DNA from: JBMYQA01 sp049600855
Lineage (GTDB): Bacteria > Bacteroidota > Bacteroidia > Cytophagales > Flammeovirgaceae
Direction: 5' to 3'
Assembly: GCA_049600855.1 (NCBI GenBank)
Contig: JBMYQA010000284.1
Span: 1 to 7,948 of the forward strand
DNA: 7,948 nt
Shown here: piece by piece, positions 1 to 4,733 of the stretch
Layout of the letters: each line of letters starts with the position of its first letter
Numbering within the stretch: the first letter of the stretch is position 1
Program-made: the position numbers and the translations under genes
The notes under the pieces: generated by a model
What the model saw: the letters and a program-made list of their open reading frames with translations, nothing else
Databases searched by the model: none
What the model was told of the DNA's origin: nothing

Positions 1-1
1 A

Positions 2-130
2 TCAAATATTAACAAACCCCCATTTCCGGAAGAAATTAGAGATCCTAATGGAAACATCAACACTACTTTTGGGAGTCAGATTTCTTCATCAAGCTCAAGT
101 TCAAATGATGAAAATAATGACAATAACTAG
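2..130 (+). CDS. C-terminal end of an unidentified plus-strand gene (5' end outside window)
   Basis: The plus-strand frame beginning at base 2 is open for 42 codons and ends in TAG at 128-130. The visible residues are polar and low in complexity: an N/P/E-rich stretch, then a run of seven serines (about residues 32-38), then an Asn/Asp/Glu tail. This looks like a disordered C-terminal tail and gives no functional clue. The gene converges on the next gene, and the two share the palindromic tetranucleotide CTAG, which supplies a stop codon on each strand. The frame could be open by chance, but the exact stop-to-stop abutment and the biased serine tail favour a real gene. I do not recognise it. 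It could belong to the same element or be the first gene of flanking DNA. Confidence 0.5.
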   Translation, partial: SNINKPPFPEEIRDPNGNINTTFGSQISSSSSSSNDENNDNN

Positions 131-789
131 GAGATTTTTCGCACTTCCGTGCCGTGCAAGCGCACACCCACAGCGTGTGTGCCCGAGGCAAAAGCAGTAG
201 GGATATTAATGTAAAAAGTAATTTGCTCATCATGCACCATTACTTTTGGGTTGTTGATATCCCTGTAAGCGTAATGCTCATCAGTCTTATAATTATTTAA
301 TGATGTGAAAAAACCTGCAATTGGCATTTTATTATACAGCTCAGAAGAACCGTATTTCATTTCAAACTCTCCCCGATTAATTTCTGCCGCGATTGCAGCA
401 TGTGCAAAAGCGTTGGGAGCCGTAGCGCTATATTCAAGACTTAGTCCAGAAAGGACAAATGGCTTTTTGGGGTCTATCATACCGTCTTTCATATTCGCTA
501 CCCCAATTGAATAGTCAGTGTTCTCATCAATAACCTTCACGGAGGTTCCTGCGCCAAAGTCAACGCGAGCATAATAAGTTTTGTCTAAAATCTGCCAAGA
601 GCCTTTCATTAGCCCGTCTATCGCTTCTTTTGGGAGGTTAGGCAGTTGTTCTAAGAACTTCCTTCTGTGTTTGTTAGAACCCATTTTTAGCAATAACCCT
701 TGCTGAAATTCTAAAATCTTGGGGTCTATTCTTTTTCGCTGTAAGTTGCCTAATCCAGCTAACACAAGATCGCTTTCTGTTAAATCCAT
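127..789 (-). CDS. Beta-rich protein, candidate virion structural (capsid-like) protein
   Basis: This 220-residue protein has no signal peptide or membrane segment. Residues 1 to about 65 are mostly helical and charged. From about residue 66 to the end the sequence alternates hydrophobic and polar residues with Gly/Pro/Asn turns, as in a beta-sandwich: for example YYARVDF, FVLSGLSLEY, ITFYINIP and a C-terminal strand pair around GVRLHGTEVRKI. It is the last gene of the minus-strand cluster, starts 72 bp after the transglutaminase-like gene, and its stop overlaps that of the convergent gene. The start ATG (787-789) follows an A/T-rich stretch, with no Shine-Dalgarno. I do not recognise a named family. 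Its position behind envelope-type genes, and the predicted all-beta C-terminal half, suggest a virion or surface protein such as a jelly-roll capsid or spike, but this is inference. A non-viral beta-sandwich protein is an equally open alternative. Confidence 0.8.
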   Translation of the reverse strand: MDLTESDLVLAGLGNLQRKRIDPKILEFQQGLLLKMGSNKHRRKFLEQLPNLPKEAIDGLMKGSWQILDKTYYARVDFGAGTSVKVIDENTDYSIGVANMKDGMIDPKKPFVLSGLSLEYSATAPNAFAHAAIAAEINRGEFEMKYGSSELYNKMPIAGFFTSLNNYKTDEHYAYRDINNPKVMVHDEQITFYINIPTAFASGTHAVGVRLHGTEVRKIS

Positions 790-826
790 TTTATAAAAAA
801 ATTAGAAGTGAATACTTATTTGGGTT

Positions 827-842
827 ATGATCAATTGATCAT
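827..842. repeat. Perfect 16-bp palindrome ATGATCAATTGATCAT
   Basis: The sequence reads identically on both strands across 827-842. It lies in the 72-bp gap between the transglutaminase-like gene (stop at 862-864) and the beta-rich gene (start at 787-789). There is no T-tract directly after it in the direction of transcription, so it does not look like an intrinsic terminator. It could be an operator for a dimeric regulator or a hairpin that adjusts expression or mRNA stability of the last gene. Confidence 0.6.
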
Positions 843-861
843 TTGAGTTTATATGCTATAG

Positions 862-2286
862 TTATGCAGCCTTTTTATACCTCGGCTTTTTCTTGGTTAC
901 ACAAATCTTATGCTTCCTTTTTGTCGCTGCTACACTAGTTTTTCGAGCCGGGCTTTTCCGCTTCTTGCGCTTGCGTGGTGTACGACTCATTCCCTCTAAG
1001 GCTTGCAAAATTTGCTGATTCGTCACGCCTTTTCTTTTCCTTCCTCCACGTAATGAGCGCTTATTTTTCTTCTTCTTCTTGTTTTTGTTATAAGCCCAAG
1101 TGCCTACCGCAATTGCTACTAGGACAACAATTGCTATGATTATCCACTTTTTGTGCTTAGTCACAAACGCCTTAAACTTGTTTGGTTTGTCTGGCTCATC
1201 TTCATTTGATGGCGCTGGCGTTGTTCTTTCTTGACGTGCTGTGGGCATTGTCTCTCTACGTGCTGGCACTGGAGAAGTTTGCGTGCGTGTTTGTGCTGGC
1301 CGCTCTTGCGGCCTATCCGCAGTAACCTTGTTAAATACATCTCCAGCTTTTCCCGCAGCCTTACGGATAGCACTTCCCCCAGGTACTTTTTCAAGCGCGG
1401 GTAACAATACCCTATCCCGAACATTACGGAAGGCTTTTCCGATGCCCGTTTCACCGAGTTTATCTAAACCCTTTCGAATGGCCTTGAGAAAGCCTAACCC
1501 GTTCAGATCATCATCAGCTAACTCCATTAAGATTTGCTCATACGCATCTTTAGCAACCACAGAATTATTGATGGCATTAATTAAAACTTCCTCAAATCTT
1601 TCAGTGCCAACAAAGGCAATGACCGATTTCAAGATAGCCATTTCACGTTCTTGCTCAGCAGTCAGCTGAGCTTGTTGCGCGAAAGTGGCTAAGCTTGAAT
1701 ATTCGGTTTCGAGCATTTTCTTGATGGCTTTTTCTTCATCTGTAAGTGAACCCAGCCCATAAAGCAATACTGTACTCATAAGGTAATTTTGTTGTTTGTA
1801 AAATTTGATTTTTTTGGCATTGAAGTGGTCTATCTCAGGAACCACGTCAATAAAAACTTCTTCATCGCCATCATTCACAACCACAAAAACATGTGTGAAT
1901 CTATTTGGATACTGCTCCATGTGGGCGACTACTCGAAAGACATGCTCGATATTTAAGTTTAGAAGTATGGCTGACGTAAGGATTGATGTACAATCACAGT
2001 CACCAAGCCCAGTAGCCAATGTCATTGCTGGAGAACGTAATTGCTCTCCTTTTTCCTTCACCCACTCCACGTGCTCACGGATGAAGTGAAATATATTTTC
2101 ACAGGTTTCATAAACCGATTCGCCTTCTAAGTATTCGGCCAGCTCCTTTACCTGCCAAGCAAATTCGCGGGCGGCTTTGTCCATGTTTTCTAATGTAAAG
2201 TGGACATCTATCGTATTGGATAGTGTTACTTGCTTATGACTTGCATAGCTGTAGATCGTATTTAGGATCTTCTTAATACTTCTCAT
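862..2286 (-). CDS. Membrane-anchored transglutaminase-like cysteine protein with highly basic C-terminus
   Basis: The 474-residue protein carries a transglutaminase-like (papain-fold) domain at about residues 30-165. The expected catalytic triad is visible: Cys97 in the motif GLGDCDC, His132 in FTHVFVV and Asp147 in VFIDVVP. Residues 165-300 are largely helical. Residues about 320-372 form a Pro/Thr/Arg/Gln-rich linker. A single membrane helix spans about 381-397 (IIIAIVVLVAIAVGTW), and the last 75 residues are extremely Lys/Arg-rich. Family members cleave or form amide bonds, acting as proteases, peptidases or cross-linkers; the substrate cannot be read here. The anchor plus basic tail suggests work at a membrane near nucleic acid or acidic polymer. 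In a virus this could mean virion maturation, lysis or entry (inference). The start codon overlaps the 3' end of the cupin gene by 14 bp, so the two are probably translated from one mRNA. No N-terminal signal peptide is evident. Confidence 0.9.
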   Translation of the reverse strand: MRSIKKILNTIYSYASHKQVTLSNTIDVHFTLENMDKAAREFAWQVKELAEYLEGESVYETCENIFHFIREHVEWVKEKGEQLRSPAMTLATGLGDCDCTSILTSAILLNLNIEHVFRVVAHMEQYPNRFTHVFVVVNDGDEEVFIDVVPEIDHFNAKKIKFYKQQNYLMSTVLLYGLGSLTDEEKAIKKMLETEYSSLATFAQQAQLTAEQEREMAILKSVIAFVGTERFEEVLINAINNSVVAKDAYEQILMELADDDLNGLGFLKAIRKGLDKLGETGIGKAFRNVRDRVLLPALEKVPGGSAIRKAAGKAGDVFNKVTADRPQERPAQTRTQTSPVPARRETMPTARQERTTPAPSNEDEPDKPNKFKAFVTKHKKWIIIAIVVLVAIAVGTWAYNKNKKKKKNKRSLRGGRKRKGVTNQQILQALEGMSRTPRKRKKRKSPARKTSVAATKRKHKICVTKKKPRYKKAA

Positions 2287-2692
2287 TTTCAGATTGTATT
2301 TTTGAAAACATGATAATGAAAATACAATCCGTCAACGCTTCAATAATATGCGGCTTATTAGCCTGAATCGTATACTTCCCCTCAATACTCTTTTTTGTTA
2401 CTTGATCTTTTAAAACGCCTGATATCATTGTAATGTGCTCATGTACATCAGGATGTTTATGTGGCTTCATTACCGTTCCCTTCTCCCACAAACAAGCGAT
2501 ATAAAAATAGCCGTCTCTTTGGGCTATAGTGCGTGCTTTCATTTTCCCTTTTAGTGCCATATTAGACATGTCTACCCATTCATCAGGAATGGATATGTTG
2601 TTAGGGTCAATGTCCACTTCTTCAAATACCGTGTTAAGTACTGCAATTTTTACCATTGCTTTGTCGGCCAACTCGTCAAATAAATCTTTCAT
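2273..2692 (-). CDS. Small single-domain cupin protein
   Basis: This is a 139-residue protein with a clear cupin core. Cupin motif 1, G(X)5HXH(X)4E(X)6G, is matched exactly by Gly72, His78, His80, Glu85 and Gly92. A motif 2 equivalent supplies His115 in the segment around ANKPHII. These give the usual three-His, one-Glu metal site. Residues 1-50 form an N-terminal extension with helix and strand character. There is no signal peptide or membrane helix, so the protein is probably cytoplasmic or a virion component. Cupins range from enzymes to sugar- or ligand-binding domains, and nothing here fixes the substrate. The start ATG overlaps the stop of the upstream gene as ATGA (2689-2692), and its 3' end overlaps the transglutaminase-like gene by 14 bp. 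This implies tight translational coupling within the cluster. Confidence 0.88.
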   Translation of the reverse strand: MKDLFDELADKAMVKIAVLNTVFEEVDIDPNNISIPDEWVDMSNMALKGKMKARTIAQRDGYFYIACLWEKGTVMKPHKHPDVHEHITMISGVLKDQVTKKSIEGKYTIQANKPHIIEALTDCIFIIMFSKIQSENEKY

Positions 2693-2982
2693 GTTGCATC
2701 TTGTTTAGCCTCTCTCATTGCAGATATAATGGTGTTTTTTATCTGCAACAAGAACATCTCATTACGTTCTTTTACCCGTTCAGCTGATGTTTCATGTACA
2801 AAAAGAGCAATTACTTCAATGGCCTTTTTTAAGGTGTCCTCGTGGGTCTTTTTTGTTCGCTTGTACTCCCATGCAATGGCAATAATCATTACTAGGAGTA
2901 GTATGATGACAAAGCCATAAACCTCGTAACCGTAAGGGCTTACGTTTTTGGCTGCCTCTATAAGAGTTTTAGTTTCATCCAT
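2689..2982 (-). CDS. Short membrane protein with C-terminal helical/coiled-coil domain
   Basis: This 97-residue protein has one strongly hydrophobic segment at about residues 22-39 (EVYGFVIILLLVMIIAIAW). It is preceded by a short N-terminal region and followed by KRTKK, which by the positive-inside rule puts the C-terminus in the cytoplasm. Residues about 45-97 are charged, helical and heptad-like, consistent with an oligomerising coiled coil. It starts 2 bp after the LEA-2 gene ends and overlaps the cupin start by 4 bp (ATGA). The size and single membrane span would fit a holin/spanin-like role, a minor virion membrane protein or a scaffold, but no family signature decides among these. The gene is real on length, coupling and coherent topology; the function is unknown. 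Confidence 0.82.
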   Translation of the reverse strand: MDETKTLIEAAKNVSPYGYEVYGFVIILLLVMIIAIAWEYKRTKKTHEDTLKKAIEVIALFVHETSAERVKERNEMFLLQIKNTIISAMREAKQDAT

Positions 2983-2984
2983 CT

Positions 2985-3503
2985 TTAGACATTGACTAAT
3001 TCATCAATAGGCGCTTTCAAGCCTTCTGCGACAATGAAACCTTTAATTCTTACCTGCTTTCCCAACTCCCCTCCAGCAACAAGACGGAGAAAGTCACTAA
3101 GCCTTTTTCCTTCTTTAATGAAGTTTATGGAGTTTCTGGAATTCAACTCCAGCTTGATGTCTATAGCTGTAGTAGTATTTGGACCTAACTCCACATTACT
3201 GGGAATAGGCATAGTTTGATTAGCAAGAAACTCACCTTCTGGAGTATAAGCCTCCACATAGATTTGATTCAAGGTGAAGGTTTCATTAGAAAAATTATTG
3301 ATGCCTATTCTTGTGACGATTGGAAAGCTGCGTAAAGAAATAAGATCGGTAATTTTATTAAACTCAAGTTCTGGTTTAATGCTTAAAATCTCAGCCTTTA
3401 AGCGTTTTGAAGCTTGCGCACCTTTCCATAGTTTAGATAGCACGGTTACCACCACTATAAAAATGATGGCTGAAACACCGATTTTTAGAACTTTCTTGAG
3501 CAT
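2985..3503 (-). CDS. LEA type 2 (WHy-like) protein with N-terminal membrane anchor
   Basis: The 172-residue protein begins with a short positive stretch and a hydrophobic segment at about residues 8-23 (IGVSAIIFIVVVTVLS). This acts as a signal anchor or uncleaved signal peptide; no lipobox cysteine is present. Residues about 38-165 resemble the LEA-2/water-stress beta-sandwich: a KPELEFNKITD opening, an INNFSNETFTL segment typical of the conserved N-x-(T/N)-x-x-x-(hydrophobic) pattern, a GEFLANQTMPIP strand pair and a closing VRIKGFIVAEG strand. Such domains usually sit on the outer face of the inner membrane, or in other envelope compartments, and bind or buffer partners; no catalytic role is expected. 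This is the first gene of the minus-strand cluster, 103 bp downstream of the HTH gene, and the next gene follows after 2 bp. The assignment is by sequence feel and should be checked with a profile search. Confidence 0.82.
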   Translation of the reverse strand: MLKKVLKIGVSAIIFIVVVTVLSKLWKGAQASKRLKAEILSIKPELEFNKITDLISLRSFPIVTRIGINNFSNETFTLNQIYVEAYTPEGEFLANQTMPIPSNVELGPNTTTAIDIKLELNSRNSINFIKEGKRLSDFLRLVAGGELGKQVRIKGFIVAEGLKAPIDELVNV

Positions 3504-3554
3504 GGGCTTATATTATACGTATACCCAAGTCTATGTATAAAAATTTGATGCGAT

Positions 3555-3589
3555 GGGAAAAATGGGAAAGCGTGATAATACGCGGGAAA
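3555..3589. promoter_or_regulatory. Repeated GGGAAA motifs flanking a small inverted repeat (possible operator)
   Basis: Three copies of GGGAAA (3555-3560, 3564-3569, 3584-3589) lie in the 103-bp gap between the HTH gene and the envelope cluster. A fourth, partial copy is GGAAAA at 3595-3600. Between the second and third copies is the inverted repeat GCGT (3570-3573), a 6-bp spacer and ACGC (3580-3583). The spacing and location make this a plausible binding site controlling the minus-strand cluster, perhaps for the neighbouring HTH protein. That pairing is inference. No convincing promoter boxes of either the E. coli or the Bacteroidota type were found. Confidence 0.35.
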
Positions 3590-3606
3590 ATTGAGGAAAA
3601 ATAAAA

Positions 3607-3819
3607 CTAAACTTTTGGCCTAGTAGACAATTGCTCTATCAAATGTTCATGTTTATACCCTACCAAATAGAGCGAAAACCTTTCAGGAGTAATATACTGA
3701 TGCTTTTGGAGATTAAACATCTCCTTAGCCTTTACTATGTGCCTGTATGCAGTTGATTTAGACACGTCTAAGACTCTCATAATGTCTTTTGCCGATATGT
3801 ATAAATATTCCTGATTCAC
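3607..3819 (-). CDS. Small excisionase/MerR-like helix-turn-helix DNA-binding protein
   Basis: This is a 70-residue protein beginning with GTG (3817-3819). Residues about 8-30 form a helix-turn-helix: ISAKDIMRVLDVSKSTAYRHI, with the typical S-K-S-T-A-Y-R-H recognition helix. It resembles the HTH_17/excisionase-type winged domains that start with a YISAKD- or YLTVKE-like strand. The segment around HQYITPERF (about residues 40-48) would be the wing and following helix. It has no enzymatic domain. It probably acts as a transcription regulator or as a directionality/architectural factor. It lies between the palindromic region (starting about 85 bp upstream of its start) and the envelope cluster, so either could be its target. 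Alternative starts are few; the next in-frame Met is residue 14, inside the HTH, so the GTG start is preferred. Confidence 0.85.
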   Translation of the reverse strand: MNQEYLYISAKDIMRVLDVSKSTAYRHIVKAKEMFNLQKHQYITPERFSLYLVGYKHEHLIEQLSTRPKV

Positions 3820-3923
3820 GCTACTAATATAATAAACAGTCTTGACAAATAAATATTTCTATTTTATTGCACTCATCTAATATTTAATCAAAATTCAAAT
3901 CTTGCTAAAAAAAATATAGACGT

Positions 3924-3954
3924 AAAACCCCGAAATGAACTTTCAAAGTTTCAA
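3924..3954 (+). repeat. Left arm of perfect 31-bp inverted repeat
   Basis: Every base of 3924-3954 is complementary to 4131-4161 in reverse order. The arm runs from AAAACCCCGAAATG to AAGTTTCAA and itself contains the near-palindrome AACTTTCAAAGTT (3938-3950). The arms are separated by 176 bp that hold further palindromes. Confidence 0.9.
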
Positions 3955-3990
3955 TTCGGAGTTAACTTGTTGATTATCAATAGTAATTAC

Positions 3991-4010
3991 TTGAAAGTTC
4001 GAACTTTCAA
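3991..4010. repeat. Perfect 20-bp palindrome TTGAAAGTTCGAACTTTCAA
   Basis: The sequence is fully self-complementary and built from one GAAAGTT and one AACTTTC unit meeting at a central TTCGAA. It lies inside the 31-bp inverted repeat. It could be a dimer-binding site for an initiator or repressor that recognises the AACTTTC unit. Confidence 0.9.
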
Positions 4011-4017
4011 ACGCGAA

Positions 4018-4066
4018 AAACCAACTTTCCCAAGTTTCAAAATCTGAAAGTTGGGAAAGTTGGTTT
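4018..4066. repeat. Long hairpin-forming inverted repeat
   Basis: Positions 4018-4033 (AAACCAACTTTCCCAA) pair perfectly with 4051-4066 (TTGGGAAAGTTGGTTT). After one mismatch, 4035-4039 pair with 4045-4049, leaving a five-base loop. This gives about 21 paired bases in total, with GAAAGTT or AACTTTC units in each arm. No T-tract follows closely, so it reads better as a cruciform or single-strand hairpin than as a terminator. Confidence 0.85.
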
Positions 4067-4070
4067 CTTA

Positions 4071-4094
4071 CCCAACTTTCAACCCAACTTTCAA
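4071..4094. repeat. Tandem direct repeat, two copies of CCCAACTTTCAA
   Basis: The 12-mer occurs at 4071-4082 and again, identical and adjacent, at 4083-4094. Each copy contains the AACTTTC unit found elsewhere in this region. Tandem identical units of this kind are typical of iterons bound by replication initiators. Confidence 0.8.
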
Positions 4095-4105
4095 GGCATA
4101 ACTAC

Positions 4106-4215
4106 TGATTACCAGTAATTTGAGTTTTTTTTGAAACTTTGAAAGTTCATTTCGGGGTTTTTGGTACCTATCTTTTTTTTAGCAGTGACAAAAAATACTT
4201 AATTACTGGTAATCA
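4106..4215. repeat. Perfect 15-bp inverted repeat TGATTACCAGTAATT / AATTACTGGTAATCA
   Basis: The arms are 4106-4120 and 4201-4215, separated by 80 bp. The right arm of the 31-bp repeat lies between them, so the two inverted repeats interlock and cannot both form one simple nested stem. Each arm contains ATTAC-NN-GTAAT, itself a small inverted repeat. The same 12-base core, ATTACTGGTAAT, recurs inside the primase-helicase gene at 7410-7421. Confidence 0.85.
4131..4161 (-). repeat. Right arm of perfect 31-bp inverted repeat
   Basis: This is the exact reverse complement of 3924-3954. Beyond it, after a short non-matching stretch, an eight-T run followed by AGCA (4173-4184) again pairs with the left side (3903-3914), so the symmetry extends past the perfect arms. 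Confidence 0.9.
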
Positions 4216-4336
4216 ATTAGTTACGAAAATGTTATTTTCTTTAACAATTAAATGTTAAGTTTTTGAAGTAGTTTTGTTGATGTTACTAAATTTTGTACTT
4301 TTTTGAGCTGTTGAACATCTAAAAAAGGGAGTGATC

Positions 4337-4406
4337 TTGACAAAAATTTATTAAATTAGACCTATAACGTTAATGTGTCATCAATGTTTGAATAATGATA
4401 CATTAA
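4337..4406 (+). promoter_or_regulatory. Candidate promoter/operator upstream of the zinc-ribbon gene
   Basis: A TTGACA hexamer (4337-4342) lies upstream of TATAAC (4363-4368), with a 20-bp spacer that is longer than ideal. Immediately downstream is a near-perfect inverted repeat, TTAATGTGTCAT (4370-4381) and ATGATACATTAA (4395-4406), with one mismatch in twelve pairs and a 13-bp spacer. It ends 4 bp before the first possible ATG of the plus-strand gene. The symmetry suggests an operator or 5'-leader hairpin. The promoter boxes are weak evidence, since Bacteroidota promoters use different -33/-7 elements. Confidence 0.35.
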
Positions 4407-4410
4407 TGCT

Positions 4411-4731
4411 ATGCTAATGGTATATCATTTACAAAACGCTGTTCATATGACTATGACTAAAGAAGATATCAAGCGGCAGATGGGGACCGAAAATATCTAT
4501 GCTATTCAGGCAGTGATTACTGAATACGGACGAAAAGTGTATTTGCTAAAAGGGTGTTATCACTGTAATGCCCTATTTATTGCCCAAAGGCGTACCGCAC
4601 TCACATGCTGCGATAGTTGCAGCACAAGCATCAGTCACAAGCTGACGCGCGGACATAACATGACAGGGCAATTTAAGATTACAAAAATTAGCAGGGAGAT
4701 TGACTTTGATAAATATCCAATGCGAACTTAA
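4411..4731 (+). CDS. Small zinc-ribbon protein of unknown function
   Basis: The protein has up to 106 residues. A Cys-x2-Cys knuckle (Cys49, Cys52 in GCYHC) and a second knuckle (Cys66/Cys67 and Cys70 in TCCDSC) are 14 residues apart and enclose an ALFIAQRRTAL segment. This is the pattern of short treble-clef/zinc-ribbon proteins of the type 'C-x2-C-x-x-x-F-...-C-x2-C' often seen in phages and plasmids. The segment before it (ENIYAIQAVITEYGRKVYLLKG) looks like beta-strands, and the C-terminus is polar. The ATG at 4411 is the longest start, but ATGs at 4447 and 4453 (giving MTMTKEDIKRQ or MTKEDIKRQ) look more natural. It is the only complete plus-strand gene here and converges on the primase-helicase. 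A DNA- or RNA-binding regulatory role is likely but unproven. Confidence 0.72.
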   Translation: MLMVYHLQNAVHMTMTKEDIKRQMGTENIYAIQAVITEYGRKVYLLKGCYHCNALFIAQRRTALTCCDSCSTSISHKLTRGHNMTGQFKITKISREIDFDKYPMRT

Positions 4732-4733
4732 TT

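Larger units (their letters stand above)
3903..4184. other. Palindrome-rich noncoding region, candidate replication origin or control locus
   Basis: No gene occupies 3820-4410, and 3903-4184 is bounded by an extended inverted repeat. The outer parts (TGCTAAAAAAAA-type arms at 3903-3914 and 4173-4184) lead into a perfect 31-bp inverted repeat. Inside are a 20-bp perfect palindrome, a long hairpin and a tandem 12-mer. AACTTTC occurs at 3938, 4002, 4023, 4074 and 4086, and its complement GAAAGTT at 3993, 4046, 4055 and 4141: nine copies in about 210 bp. Iteron-like repeats plus AT-rich flanks between a DNA-binding gene and the replication genes are what a replication origin would look like. A viral packaging or single-strand initiation signal, or an attachment region, are alternatives. 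Confidence 0.55.

Noticed and set aside
1161..1454. Minus-strand 97-codon frame inside the transglutaminase-like gene
   Set aside because: It is a same-strand alternate frame within the linker and helical region of a protein whose own frame shows the catalytic and membrane features. Its composition (many Arg, Lys and Gln) is a by-product of the basic-rich codons.
1241..1669. Open plus-strand frame of 142 codons opposite the transglutaminase-like gene, and similar antisense frames at 305-514, 1805-2089, 2729-2920, 2992-3219, 3274-3540, 4951-5310 and 7285-7559
   Set aside because: All lie opposite or within well-supported genes, have no coherent domain or topology, and would need heavy overlap with genes that have clear motifs.
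2689..2982. Firm holin assignment for the short membrane protein
   Set aside because: One membrane helix and a coiled coil are compatible with a holin but also with many scaffold or virion proteins, and no endolysin with a standard lysozyme or amidase motif is next to it.
3842..3870. Plus-strand promoter starting with TTGACA at 3842-3847
   Set aside because: There is no convincing -10 at normal spacing and no plus-strand gene begins nearby. The region is simply AT-rich.
3924..4161. CRISPR array or insertion sequence
   Set aside because: The repeats are inverted or immediately tandem, not direct repeats with unique spacers of constant length, and there is no transposase frame between or near the arms.
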